From NCBI RefSeq assembly GCF_024347095.1, contig NZ_AP024904.1, forward strand, positions 434,001-498,000: a stretch of 64,000 bases of DNA, written 5' to 3'. The stretch is from Vibrio rhizosphaerae. Its GTDB lineage: Bacteria; Pseudomonadota; Gammaproteobacteria; Enterobacterales; Vibrionaceae. Position numbers and translations under genes: made by a program. How positions within the stretch are numbered: the first letter of the stretch is position 1; every line of letters starts with the position of its first letter. The notes beneath the pieces are model-generated. The model was given only the letters and a program-made list of their open reading frames with translations. It had not been told where the DNA came from and did not search any database. Positions 8,962 through 17,927 of the stretch are shown in pieces.

Positions 8962-11565
8962 CTATGAACGAGGCAATTGTCTCGCAAGGTGATGCAGGGC
9001 CGGGTTTTGTTGAATGGCCTCAATCACCAGTCGGGCAATCCGTTGGGCACCTTGTTGTTGAAAATGGGTGGTATCCGGTTTTGCCAGTGAACCGGTCCGA
9101 TCAGCATAGTAAGGATATTGTACCGGATCGACCGCCAGCCAGATTGTTTTCCACTCATCTCCACTGGTTTGGTTGACCATATCAATGACCATTGATTGTA
9201 GGTCGATCAACGGTATATGGTTGAACCGTGCTGTATCTTCAATCGTTTGAGTATAGTTACCGACATATTGATAACCGTTATCCGCATTCTGTGTCGTGAT
9301 ATGCTGTTTTGACGTGATTGGTGTGCCAGTCCCGCCATGAATGCTTTTTGCACGAGGCACCGGTGTAATCAGGATTGGTTGCATATGATGGCGACGGGCA
9401 AAGTTCAAATATCTTTCCAGTGAGTGCTGAAAGGAATCGTACCATGCCAAAAGCGGATACTGAGGATTACCCCGGGCATCATTCGGATAGGTACATAGGT
9501 TTGCCACATCGACGGCACCTCGTCCCGCTTTGGCACCGTTGCATTTTTCATCATTGTGTCCAAATTGAATCAGCAGGAAGTCATGAGGCCGGACAAGCGG
9601 CTCGATCTGACTGAGCCAGCGGGCGTTGAAGAAATCTTTTGAGCTGCGTCCGGAGCGAGCGGCATTGACGACTTGTAACCGACGGCCATCGGATACCATC
9701 TCAGCAAATGCCTGTCCCCATCCCATGCGCGGATAAACGTCATTATCATAGTTGGATACGGTTGAATCGCCGACCAGAAAGATCCGACGTTCGGCTGACT
9801 GGATCAACTGTTTGGTGTCAGCAAGCTGCTCTCCGGTAACCCGATATCCTGCAACTGTGTCTGAGGCAAGGATTGAGTGAAATGACAAGTCGGTCAGGTT
9901 CGTTTTTGCCGCCAACCCGGTACTGGTGTCATAACCGCGATTATGAATCACCTGACTGGCAAGCTTACGTATCACCGGTTGATAGCGATCAGAGTAACTG
10001 ACGGGATCCCACGCCTGCTGAGCATCAATCCCATATGCTTCGGCAACAGACTGGAAGGCGGTTCTGAAGTTTTGTTGCGCTTGTTGTAAGACCGCTGCTG
10101 AAAAGGCCGGTAGTTTATCCATCTCATTCAACACAGCCGGACCGTTAATGCCTTCATGTGCTGCAAGAACAGAGACGATCAGATCGCTGAATGGATTGAC
10201 GTTACCTGTTGTCGTGCCGTTATTATTGATGTCACTGACTAAAGCACTGGCACAGACGGACTGGTAGAAGTCTCTGTGCAGGCAGGAAGAACCACTTTGA
10301 TCATCAACTGTAACCAGAATCGGGGGCGTCATGCCCGCAATTGATGCCTGATAGTATCCGGCAGAATCGGTCTGGGTGGTTGCCGTCTGACCACTGCTGC
10401 CTTTCAGATGTACACTGGCAGGAAAATTCATTCGCGCATGAATGACCTGACCTTTGAGCAGACTTTGTGGACCAAGAGAGACATCCGGCTGCCAGCCGGA
10501 CAAAATATGGCTGCGGGTATACTGGGCGGCATCGGCATCACTGAGCTGTCGCCTTGCCGTATCGGATGCATCGGCTGTGCCGGCACCGGTATTCTGGTAT
10601 TCCCAGAAGCGACTGTCTTCGGGATAGAACCAGATCACATTACCATTGATATCTTTACCGCTCATTTTATCCCAGCCAAAAATATGGTCGTCTACATCAC
10701 AGTTGATGAAGGCGGTATGGCCGATTGCATTCGGATCGGCATAACGACCATCTTCGAATGTCCGGGTCGGATGCCAAGGGCGGCCCAGACCATAACTTGC
10801 GGCCGGAACGGCCTCTTCTTTTGATAACTGACAATCTTTAAAGACAAGACCGAAGGGAGAATTGATATTGGTGCTGGGGGCTGTCAGATAACCTTGGGTG
10901 TTTCCCGGTGCCACATCATCACGATAACGCGCAATCAACTGACTGTTTTCAAACAGCGCCGTGCCTTCACCAAAGATAAAGTCGACGGTGCCGGTAATGA
11001 CGGAGTTGTCAACATAGGTATGTGGTGCGCGCAGATAGACCGTATCTTGATAGCTCACTAGCCGGACATCTTTAAACTGTGAGCGATCTGCTTTGGTGGA
11101 CACCAGTAGTGCAACCGCTTGTGTTCCGCTGAGCTTGGTCGGGTCATCATCACTTTTGGCCTGATTGGCCGGAAAATCAAACCCATTTTCAATTGTCAGA
11201 GAGCGGGCGGTGAAATTGGCAGCATTGATGTACACGGTACGACTGCCGGACGTCCCGTATTTTTTGCCATTTTCATCGAGTGTGCCGTTGGCGGTTGTCG
11301 CGGTGATGACAGTATGATCGCGATTTTCACCGATGAGCATAATATTCGGACGAGAAACCGTCAGTTTTTCGTGATAAGTCCCATTGGTGACATAGATGAC
11401 ATACGGTCTTCCATCATCCGGAGCACTATTTATTGCCTCTTGGATCGAAGTAAAGTCCGCAGACCCATCTAAGGCAACCTTACTGTCATAGAGTGGGGCA
11501 GCGATGGCAGAGGAAAGGCACAGGAGGGAAGTCAGTCCCAGACCTGTCGTTGTCAGGTGATTCAT
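8962..11565 (-). CDS. Secreted pectin methylesterase fused to an SGNH/GDSL acetylesterase-like domain
   Basis: 867 residues. Residues 1-23 are a Sec signal peptide (hydrophobic core, AIAA cleavage). Residues about 25-330 are a right-handed beta-helix pectin methylesterase (CE8) with the catalytic set visible: Gln149 (GTQAVALLV), Asp174 (SYQDTVYLR), Asp195 (GTVDFIFG) and Arg262 (GRPWHP). Residues about 365-430 resemble a carboxypeptidase-regulatory-like beta domain (VHLKGSSGQTATTQTDSAGYYQASIAG). After a helical linker, residues about 593-867 form an SGNH hydrolase like rhamnogalacturonan acetylesterase: GDS (599-601), GHND (669-672) and DTTH (831-834). Together it would remove methyl and probably acetyl groups from pectin outside the cell, ahead of lyases. 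The start at 11565 follows AGAAGGAA. No pectate lyase is adjacent. Confidence 0.9.
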   Translation of the reverse strand: MNHLTTTGLGLTSLLCLSSAIAAPLYDSKVALDGSADFTSIQEAINSAPDDGRPYVIYVTNGTYHEKLTVSRPNIMLIGENRDHTVITATTANGTLDENGKKYGTSGSRTVYINAANFTARSLTIENGFDFPANQAKSDDDPTKLSGTQAVALLVSTKADRSQFKDVRLVSYQDTVYLRAPHTYVDNSVITGTVDFIFGEGTALFENSQLIARYRDDVAPGNTQGYLTAPSTNINSPFGLVFKDCQLSKEEAVPAASYGLGRPWHPTRTFEDGRYADPNAIGHTAFINCDVDDHIFGWDKMSGKDINGNVIWFYPEDSRFWEYQNTGAGTADASDTARRQLSDADAAQYTRSHILSGWQPDVSLGPQSLLKGQVIHARMNFPASVHLKGSSGQTATTQTDSAGYYQASIAGMTPPILVTVDDQSGSSCLHRDFYQSVCASALVSDINNNGTTTGNVNPFSDLIVSVLAAHEGINGPAVLNEMDKLPAFSAAVLQQAQQNFRTAFQSVAEAYGIDAQQAWDPVSYSDRYQPVIRKLASQVIHNRGYDTSTGLAAKTNLTDLSFHSILASDTVAGYRVTGEQLADTKQLIQSAERRIFLVGDSTVSNYDNDVYPRMGWGQAFAEMVSDGRRLQVVNAARSGRSSKDFFNARWLSQIEPLVRPHDFLLIQFGHNDEKCNGAKAGRGAVDVANLCTYPNDARGNPQYPLLAWYDSFQHSLERYLNFARRHHMQPILITPVPRAKSIHGGTGTPITSKQHITTQNADNGYQYVGNYTQTIEDTARFNHIPLIDLQSMVIDMVNQTSGDEWKTIWLAVDPVQYPYYADRTGSLAKPDTTHFQQQGAQRIARLVIEAIQQNPALHHLARQLPRS

Positions 11566-11749
11566 ACAGAAGTTCCTTCTGGTTATTGGTCAAAATGAAA
11601 TAATATTATTTTTATTTTGAAATGATGTTTTATTTTATAATTTTCAGAACAGATTAACTGTGATCAAATGAATAAGCAAGCCATGAGGAAGTGATAGAAC
11701 GGTCAATATGTGAGCAAGAATAGATAAAAAATCGTATAGCGGAATGGTG

Positions 11750-11794
11750 CAACGTCACATACCTACTGATCACGCAGCAAGGTATGTGACGTTG
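11750..11794. repeat. Long perfect inverted repeat downstream of eutC
   Basis: Fifteen-base arms (CAACGTCACATACCT at 11750-11764 and its complement at 11780-11794) around a 15-base loop, 12 bases beyond the eutC stop. No T run follows on the minus strand, so it is a likely 3'-end RNA hairpin rather than a classical terminator; an operator for the pectinesterase gene is less likely, since that gene starts 185 bp further left. Confidence 0.5.
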
Positions 11795-11805
11795 ATGAGA
11801 GGGAA

Positions 11806-12684
11806 TTATTTTGGTCTGTCGACCAGACTGAATGTCGGGGTTGTGCCGGTATGATGTAGAGTTTTATCCTCTGAGCGATCTTTGAGCCCGACGCCCGTCT
11901 GATGCAGACGCCGGGACTCTTGTAGTAAATAGAAACATTTGTGGGCGGCTTGTTGATAGTCCAGTCCTTCCGGTCTCACATTTGAAATGCAGTTACGGAG
12001 TGAATCTTCTGTGCCCCGATGTGGATGCCATGTCAGATAAAGCCCCATGCTATCGGGAGAGCTCAACCCGGGACGTTCACCAATGAGCACCAAGACTTCT
12101 CTGGCATTCAAGGCTGCACCGACATCATCCCCGACAGCAACACGCCCTTGTTCAACAATACACAGGGGGGCAATCTGCCAGTTCTGATTCGGGTCATCAT
12201 GTAACTGATGGAGTAAATGTGTCAGGAATGGAGCAGCATGATGAGTGATGGCGTAGGAGGACAGACCGTCAGCAATGACAATCGCGAGATCGAATCCGGC
12301 TTCGGGTTGCTGATATTGCTGTAACTGATAAATAGCAGCCTCATTCAGGCAACGTCCGTAGTCTGGTCGTTGGAGATATGCCATACGATGCTGCGCCTGA
12401 CTGTGGAGTCGAAAGGCGGGCAGATAAGATGAGAATAACGGCTCTGCTTCAAACTGGTGACATAATGCTGGAACGTCTAAAGGGACATGCACTGCATCGA
12501 TAGCCTGAGCGTGAGATAACTGAAATTGGAGTAAGGCTTGGGTTGGAATACTGGTGCCTGCACGACCAATGCCAATCCGGGCGTGAGTAAACTGGCGCAA
12601 TTTTTCCCAAGGATCATGATGAACATAGGTTTCTGCAACATCGTCACCGGCTGAAACATGCTGCGAAAGAGGGGTGGAATTCAT
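11806..12684 (-). CDS. eutC: Ethanolamine ammonia-lyase small subunit
   Basis: 292 residues. EutC pairs with EutB in the adenosylcobalamin-dependent enzyme that splits ethanolamine into acetaldehyde and ammonia. Conserved stretches: WEKLRQFTHARIGIGRAGTSIPTQALLQFQLSHAQAIDAVH, then LAIVIADGLSSYAITHHAAPFL, PLCIVEQGRVAVGDDVGAALNAREVLVLIGERPGLSSPDSMGLYLTWHP and the C-terminal cysteine-containing SNVRPEGLDYQQAAHKCFYLL. The start codon overlaps the eutB stop by 4 bp (ATGA), showing translational coupling. Confidence 0.95.
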   Translation of the reverse strand: MNSTPLSQHVSAGDDVAETYVHHDPWEKLRQFTHARIGIGRAGTSIPTQALLQFQLSHAQAIDAVHVPLDVPALCHQFEAEPLFSSYLPAFRLHSQAQHRMAYLQRPDYGRCLNEAAIYQLQQYQQPEAGFDLAIVIADGLSSYAITHHAAPFLTHLLHQLHDDPNQNWQIAPLCIVEQGRVAVGDDVGAALNAREVLVLIGERPGLSSPDSMGLYLTWHPHRGTEDSLRNCISNVRPEGLDYQQAAHKCFYLLQESRRLHQTGVGLKDRSEDKTLHHTGTTPTFSLVDRPK

Positions 12685-14084
12685 GAAACCTCCTGAATCA
12701 GTTGCAGTGGGCGGGCAAATGACGGGGGTAAGCTATCGCATAGCTGGGTATGATTATCAGACGGTGCGATCTGCATTTTTTTCAGCCACTGATCAAACTC
12801 AGGTGCCGGGCGTAAACCAAGCACTTGACGGGCATACAAGGCATCATGAAAGGAGGTGGTCTGATAATTGAGCATGATATCGTCAGAGCCGGGAATTCCC
12901 ATGATAAACGAACATTCGGCAACCCCTAACAGTGTGAGTAAATTGTCCATATCATTCTGGTCTGCATCTGCATGATTGGTATAGCAGATATCGCATCCCA
13001 TCGGCAGACCCAGCAGTTTGCCACAGAAATGATCTTCAAGACCGGCTCGGGTTATTTGCTTGCCATCGAACAGATATTCCGGGCCGATAAAACCAACGAC
13101 TGTATTGACCAGTAGCGGATCAAACTTTCTTGCGACAGCATAAGCGCGTGCTTCACAGGTCTGAAGATCAATACCATGATGCCCGTTGGCGGACAACGCA
13201 CTGCCTTGACCGGTTTCAAAATACATCACATTGTGGCCGACCGTGCCTCGTTTGAGACTCAGAGCTGCGTCATGTGCTTCCGCGAGCAGCTTGAGATTGA
13301 TCCCGAAACCTTGGTTGGTCAATTCCGTTCCGCCAATTGATTGAAATACCAAATCGACCGGTGCGCCGAGTTCAATCGCTTCAATGGTATTGGTGACATG
13401 GGTCAGAACGCAGGATTGGGTGGGGATTTCATAATGCTGAATGACATCATCCATTAAATGCATCAGTTTCGTGGCTTGTTTGACATTGTCGGTTGCCGGA
13501 TTGATCCCAATGACTGCATCACCGTTGCCGTACATCAAACCATCAAAGATAGATGCAGCGATGCCGTTGATATCGTCAGTCGGGTGATTGGGTTGCAGAC
13601 GGGTCGATAAATGGCCGCTCAAACCGATGGTATTGCGAAACCGAGTGATCACATGACATTTTTTGGCAACCAGTATCAGATCTTGATTACGCATGATTTT
13701 ACTGACGGCGGCAGCCATTTCAGGTGTCACACCTGCCCGGATTCGGGCCAGTTCGACAGCGGTGGTTGTTTCCTGAAGGAGCCAGTTCCGAAAATCACCG
13801 ACCGTCAGATGAGCAATGGTCGCGAAGGCTGTCGCATCGTGTTCATCGATGATTAATCGCGTGATTTCATCTTGCTCATACGGGATCAGGGCTTCATTCA
13901 GAAAAACTTTTAGAGGCAGGTCGGCCAATACCATCTGGGCAACCACCCGTTCTTCTGCTGATTGAGCGGCCACGCCGGCCAATTGATCACCTGAACGAAG
14001 TGGCGAAGCTTTGGCCATCACTTCAGCCAGATTAGCGAATTGGTAGAGATGTGTCCCAAGCTGATATCGATAATGGGTCGGCAT
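12681..14084 (-). CDS. eutB: Ethanolamine ammonia-lyase large subunit
   Basis: 467 residues, TIM-barrel subunit holding the B12 cofactor and substrate. Conserved: YQFANLAEVMAKASPLRSGDQLAGVAAQSAEERV, the PNHPTDDINGIAASIFDGLMYGNGDAVIGINPATDN region, FQSIGGTELTNQGFGINL, YFETGQGSALSANGHHGIDLQTCEARAYAVAR, CDICYTNHADADQNDMDNLLTLLGVAECSFIMGIPGSDDIMLNYQTTSFHD. AGGATG precedes the ATG. No EutA reactivase, EutDE, microcompartment shell, EutR or ethanolamine permease is encoded next to it, so acetaldehyde must be handled by enzymes elsewhere and the enzyme probably serves nitrogen supply. Confidence 0.96.
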   Translation of the reverse strand: MPTHYRYQLGTHLYQFANLAEVMAKASPLRSGDQLAGVAAQSAEERVVAQMVLADLPLKVFLNEALIPYEQDEITRLIIDEHDATAFATIAHLTVGDFRNWLLQETTTAVELARIRAGVTPEMAAAVSKIMRNQDLILVAKKCHVITRFRNTIGLSGHLSTRLQPNHPTDDINGIAASIFDGLMYGNGDAVIGINPATDNVKQATKLMHLMDDVIQHYEIPTQSCVLTHVTNTIEAIELGAPVDLVFQSIGGTELTNQGFGINLKLLAEAHDAALSLKRGTVGHNVMYFETGQGSALSANGHHGIDLQTCEARAYAVARKFDPLLVNTVVGFIGPEYLFDGKQITRAGLEDHFCGKLLGLPMGCDICYTNHADADQNDMDNLLTLLGVAECSFIMGIPGSDDIMLNYQTTSFHDALYARQVLGLRPAPEFDQWLKKMQIAPSDNHTQLCDSLPPSFARPLQLIQEVS

Positions 14085-14397
14085 AACATCCTCATCACGG
14101 GTTATGGTTATGATTCAAACATAGTCTGAGCAGCGTTGTCTTACCAGATGCGGTGTGCGCTTGTTCCGATACAAAATAACGCTGATTATGAGGAGGTTAG
14201 CGAAATTCGTTCCAATTGTGCTGGTTAAAAGAAAACAAATAAAAATGAATTAATTCAATTGATTATATTTATTCCGTGCCAGCGGGGAAATGAGCTCTGC
14301 GATAGCTGCCCATTGCTGAATCATGAAGTGATGGCTTTGCACCAGATGAGTGCAAAAAGGCGTGCAAGATGGGATGTAGCCAGGAAATGAGAAACCA
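14085..14397. other. Intergenic region upstream of eutB
   Basis: No coding frame I would support. It should carry the eutBC promoter; I see no clear cobalamin riboswitch and no convincing operator. A 60-codon minus-strand frame at 14269-14451 overlaps the elbB terminator and is rejected. Confidence 0.5.
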
Positions 14398-14460
14398 AAA
14401 ATGATCGGGCTCCCCGATCATTTTCAGTGGCCTTATCGGATCATGAATCACCGATAAGGC
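14397..14460 (-). terminator. Tandem hairpins ending the elbB transcript
   Basis: Two stems follow elbB on the minus strand. The first met is GCCTTATCGG (14430-14439) paired with 14451-14460. The second is AATGATCGGG-type (about 14399-14409 with 14413-14423), followed leftward by TTTTTGGTTT. The second has the form of a Rho-independent terminator. Confidence 0.75.
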
Positions 14461-14477
14461 TGCGTCACTCTCAGCAT

Positions 14478-15128
14478 TTAAGCCAGTTCAACCAGTTTTT
14501 TGACTAGTTTATCGATGCCTGAGGCGGCTTCTGAAATACTCCCAGCCAGCATATACGCTGGTGTAGATAACACGTTGTAGCGTTGATCGTAAACAATCTC
14601 ATCAACCGGACAGTCAATGTGTTCACCACCGAGAGCCTGAAACGCAGCAGCCATCTCTGGATCATGACCCAGCGTGCCGCGGACACCTGCTTCGTAAATC
14701 ATTGGAATGATCGCCGGGGCAATACACAGATAACCGGCAGGTTTACCGGATTGGGCGAAGGCACGACATGCTGAAGCAACGTGAGTGTTCATACTGCATT
14801 CTGCGCCATTGATAGCAAAATCCGTCAAATTTTTCGCAGCGCCAAATCCACCCGGTAATAACAGAGCATCATATTCACTGGGATTCATCGTGGAGAGATC
14901 CGTAATCTGGCCGCGGGTAATACGGGCTGATTCTATCAGAACATTTCTCTTCTCTTCGGTGACATCACCGGTTTTGTGGTTGACGACATGATGTTGCTCA
15001 ATATCAGGTGCAAAACAATGCCAGCTTGCTCCTTGACGTTCGATAGCAAGTAGTGCCAGAACACTCTCATGGATCTCCGCGCCATCGAAGACGCCGCAAC
15101 CACTTAAAATGACAGCTATCTTTTTCAT
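14478..15128 (-). CDS. elbB: ElbB-type DJ-1/PfpI-like amidotransferase-fold protein (glyoxalase III-like)
   Basis: 216 residues against 217 for E. coli ElbB. The sequence MKKIAVILSGCGVFDGAEIHESVLALLAIERQGA, the ALLLPGGFGAAKNL stretch, the nucleophile-elbow SACRAFAQSGKPAGYLCIAPAI and the VDEIVYDQRYNVLSTPAYMLA strand are diagnostic. E. coli ElbB is reported to have weak glyoxalase III activity and was linked earlier to isoprenoid synthesis; the true role is unsettled. The ATG at 15128 follows AAAGGAT; the 18 upstream codons are not needed. It lies 47 bp after a LysR gene on the same strand. Confidence 0.93.
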   Translation of the reverse strand: MKKIAVILSGCGVFDGAEIHESVLALLAIERQGASWHCFAPDIEQHHVVNHKTGDVTEEKRNVLIESARITRGQITDLSTMNPSEYDALLLPGGFGAAKNLTDFAINGAECSMNTHVASACRAFAQSGKPAGYLCIAPAIIPMIYEAGVRGTLGHDPEMAAAFQALGGEHIDCPVDEIVYDQRYNVLSTPAYMLAGSISEAASGIDKLVKKLVELA

Positions 15129-15175
15129 GTTGTATCCTTTCTCTGATTCAATTGTGTCGTGATTTGTGTATAAGC

Positions 15176-16135
15176 CTAGCACGATTTTTCATGTACTGAG
15201 GCTGGTGGTTTAGTCTGTTGTAATGCCTGATCCCAATAGGGCGCATCCCCTCCGAATTTTGCCTGAATGAAGTCAATAAAAAGGCGGACTTTATGCGGCA
15301 GATATTGTCGGTCCGGATAGACCGCATAAACAGCATGATTGGGGAGGTGATAGCGGGACATCACCGGGGTCAGAAGCCCTGCGGTTAGATCTTTACTGAT
15401 CATAAATGTCGGCAGTTGTGCAATACCTAAGCCGTCTAATGCTGCGCGACGGATACCTTCACTGTTATTCATGATCAGATTCCCTTTAGGAACCACTTTG
15501 TACTCTTTGTCCCGCTGGTGGAAGGTCCAGGCCTGACCACCCCGGAAGTAGGAATAGAGCAGGCAGTTATGATGACGCAGGTCTGTCGGGTGTTCAGGTG
15601 AGCCGGACTGAGCAAGATACTCAGGCGATGCACACAATACGGATTGGCAGTCGGAGAGGCGTTTGGCAATCATATTTGACACGGGTAAACGGCCTATTCT
15701 GATGGCAAGATCAAATCCGCCCTGTAACAGATCAACCATTTGATCTTCAAATTCCATCTCGATGTCGAGTTTCGGATACTGCTTCATAAATTCACAGATA
15801 TAGGGAGCAATATGGCGGACGCCGAATGACATGGGGGTCGCAATCTTCAGTTTGCCCTGAGGCTCTCCCTGAAGTTCTAATACTGAATCTAACCCCTGCT
15901 TCGCATAGTCAAGCGACTGAGACGCATAAAAATAGAGTCTTTCTCCTGCTTCGGTCAGATGAATTTTTCGTGTGGTGCGATGAAATAGTCGTACACCAAG
16001 AATCTCTTCGAGTTGCGTCAGACGTTTACTGACCGCTGATTTCGTAATATTGAGCTGGCTTGCTGCTGCAGAAAAGCTGCCTAATTCGACCACAGCAACA
16101 AAAATGGGTAATGAAGCAAATTTGGGGCTCATCAT
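15176..16135 (-). CDS. LysR-family transcriptional regulator
   Basis: About 319 residues from the first of two adjacent ATG codons. Winged HTH at residues about 5-65 (FVAVVELGSFSAAASQLNITKSAVSKRLTQLEEILGVRLFHRTTRKIHLTEAGERLY) and a periplasmic-binding-like effector domain (LKIATPMSFGVRHIAPYICEFMKQYPKLDIEMEFEDQ). The HTH and TTRKIHLTEAGE pattern is typical of the large CrgA/AaeR-like group. An extra 28-codon frame upstream is not used because HTH conservation begins right after the double ATG. It may control elbB downstream or yjjG divergent to it; the effector is unknown. Confidence 0.92.
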   Translation of the reverse strand: MMSPKFASLPIFVAVVELGSFSAAASQLNITKSAVSKRLTQLEEILGVRLFHRTTRKIHLTEAGERLYFYASQSLDYAKQGLDSVLELQGEPQGKLKIATPMSFGVRHIAPYICEFMKQYPKLDIEMEFEDQMVDLLQGGFDLAIRIGRLPVSNMIAKRLSDCQSVLCASPEYLAQSGSPEHPTDLRHHNCLLYSYFRGGQAWTFHQRDKEYKVVPKGNLIMNNSEGIRRAALDGLGIAQLPTFMISKDLTAGLLTPVMSRYHLPNHAVYAVYPDRQYLPHKVRLFIDFIQAKFGGDAPYWDQALQQTKPPASVHEKSC

Positions 16136-16272
16136 CGATGTTAACCTACAGGAAACAGTTAGTTTCTTTGGTGAGGGATTATAGCAAATTAAAAAACAGT
16201 ATAAACTGATTGTACGCAAATGATTGGTAGATGGATTGCGAGAGTGAGCCAGATGATACGAAAGGATAATTT

Positions 16273-16947
16273 ATGAAATTTGATTGGATCTTATTTGACG
16301 CAGACGAGACCTTGTTTCATTTTGATGCGTTCACTGGACTGAAGCGGATGTTTTCCTCTTTTGGTGTGGATTTTACCGCTGAAGATTTCCAACAGTATCA
16401 AGCACAGAATCAGCAGTTGTGGCGCGATTATCAGGACGGAAAACTGGATGCAGCGACCCTGAAGCATCAGCGTTTTACAACGTGGGCTGCCAGGTTGGGT
16501 CAGACAACCGAAGCTCTGAATCTCAGCTTTTTTCAGGCAATGGCAGAGATTTCGACATTACTGCCCGGCGCCAGAGCTTTACTGGAGCAGCTACGCGGAC
16601 AGGTTCAGCTCGGAATGATTACCAATGGCTTTATCGATTTACAATCCCACCGTCTGGAAAAACACGGCCTGACCGATTACTTTGCTCAAGTGACCGTTTC
16701 TGAGCAGGTTGGTGTCGCCAAACCAGATCCTGCTATTTTTGCTTATACACATCAGCAGATCGGTTATCCCGAAAAAAGTCGGGTGCTGATGGTTGGTGAT
16801 AATCCATTGGCAGATATACAGGGCGGTCATCAATATGGTTTTACCACTTGCTGGCTGAATACGGCTCAGCAGTCGATTCCTGACAAGATTGTCTGTCACT
16901 ATGAAATCCAGTCGTTATCCGAATTATCCGCGGTGATTTTTGCCTGA
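16273..16947 (+). CDS. yjjG: YjjG-type HAD pyrimidine 5'-nucleotidase
   Basis: 224 residues, HAD superfamily. Motif I is FDADETLFHF (nucleophile Asp and acid Asp), a helical cap follows, motif II is MITNGF, motif III the Lys in VGVAKPDPAIF, and motif IV VGDNPLADIQGG. The DADETLF form and length match YjjG, which dephosphorylates dUMP, UMP and dTMP and cleans up non-canonical pyrimidine nucleotides. AAAGGATAATTT precedes the start. Divergent from the LysR gene. Confidence 0.92.
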   Translation: MKFDWILFDADETLFHFDAFTGLKRMFSSFGVDFTAEDFQQYQAQNQQLWRDYQDGKLDAATLKHQRFTTWAARLGQTTEALNLSFFQAMAEISTLLPGARALLEQLRGQVQLGMITNGFIDLQSHRLEKHGLTDYFAQVTVSEQVGVAKPDPAIFAYTHQQIGYPEKSRVLMVGDNPLADIQGGHQYGFTTCWLNTAQQSIPDKIVCHYEIQSLSELSAVIFA

Positions 16948-17052
16948 TCGTCATCGCAATACCTTTGGCATTGTTGTCAGCGATACAATGAAAAATATCT
17001 CATTGTATCTGCCGGGAAAGCCCGTTAAATTGAACGTATATGTTTGATTGTT

Positions 17053-17065
17053 GTGACAATGTCAC
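17053..17065. other. matS site (MatP binding), perfect match
   Basis: GTGACAATGTCAC fits the matS consensus. It lies just upstream of the GTG at 17082 that I choose as the start of the GntR gene; if the ATG at 17040 were the start the site would be inside the coding sequence. Confidence 0.8.
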
Positions 17066-17081
17066 TTTGAGTTGGTTATCG

Positions 17082-17783
17082 GTGCAATATATTAAAATTA
17101 AAGAAACCATTGCAGAACAGATTGAGCAGGGCATGTTGTCTGCCGGGCAGAAATTGCCTTCGGAGCGACAACTGGCTGAAACATTTACGACCACCCGGGT
17201 GACGTTGCGTGAAGCGTTATCGTTGCTGGAAACGGAAGGACTGATTTATCGGGAAGATCGCCGGGGCTGGTTTATTGCACCACCACGTATCGAGTTTCCG
17301 CTATCAACAGCTGAAGACTTTCTTACTTTGGCACAACAGCAGGCACGTCAGGCGAGTCTGTCTGTCATCCGGGCCAAAAATACACTGGCGAATAAACAGG
17401 TGAGCGGCTGGCTGCAACTGGGGCCTTTTGCTGAAGTTTATGCAGTCGAACTGTTGCGTTATTTGGAGAAACGTCCGGTTTGTCTGGTTCGTTACTGGGT
17501 TGCAGAGAAACATACCGCGATGGATTCTGATGCTGCGACAGAGTTATTTTCATGGCTGCGGCAACAAGAGTCACAGCATCATTTTTGTGTTCATGACAGC
17601 GTGACGCTGGGGTGTCTGACCGGTGAAACGGCGGTACTGCTGCATGCTGCTCCGGGAACGCCGGCACTTGTGATTGAAAGGAAAGTGTATCGTGATGCCG
17701 CGCCTGTCGCAGCCGAAATAACCATTTGGCGGCATGATAGCTTAACGGTGACCTCAAGTGCTGCGTATCACGCTGATCATTGA
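17082..17783 (+). CDS. GntR-family regulator with UTRA effector domain
   Basis: About 233 residues. N-terminal winged HTH (IKIKETIAEQIEQGMLSAGQKLPSERQLAETFTTTRVTLREALSLLETEGLIYREDRRGWFIAPP) followed by a UTRA ligand-binding domain of the HutC/PhnF subgroup (AEVYAVELLRYLEKRPVCLVRYWVAEKH, then PGTPALVIERKVYRDAAPVAAEITIWRHDSLTV). The frame is open from an ATG at 17040, but that has no ribosome site and would put 14 residues before the usual HTH start; GTG at 17082 fits the family better, though its own ribosome site is weak. The ligand is unknown, and no operon partner is adjacent. Confidence 0.85.
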   Translation: MQYIKIKETIAEQIEQGMLSAGQKLPSERQLAETFTTTRVTLREALSLLETEGLIYREDRRGWFIAPPRIEFPLSTAEDFLTLAQQQARQASLSVIRAKNTLANKQVSGWLQLGPFAEVYAVELLRYLEKRPVCLVRYWVAEKHTAMDSDAATELFSWLRQQESQHHFCVHDSVTLGCLTGETAVLLHAAPGTPALVIERKVYRDAAPVAAEITIWRHDSLTVTSSAAYHADH

Positions 17784-17927
17784 ATCCGTTTGTTCTTGTG
17801 GGGCCGGAAAGGGAGCTGAATGACTGGTTTGGATATCTGTCTTCAGAGCATGGTGTTCTCAAATCACGGGATGCCACATCGCAATGATGAAGCATCCCGA
17901 TATTACTGAATGAGGGCATCGTTTTGT

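Noticed and set aside
14085..14397. Cobalamin riboswitch for eutBC
   Set aside because: No B12-box-like sequence was found upstream of eutB.
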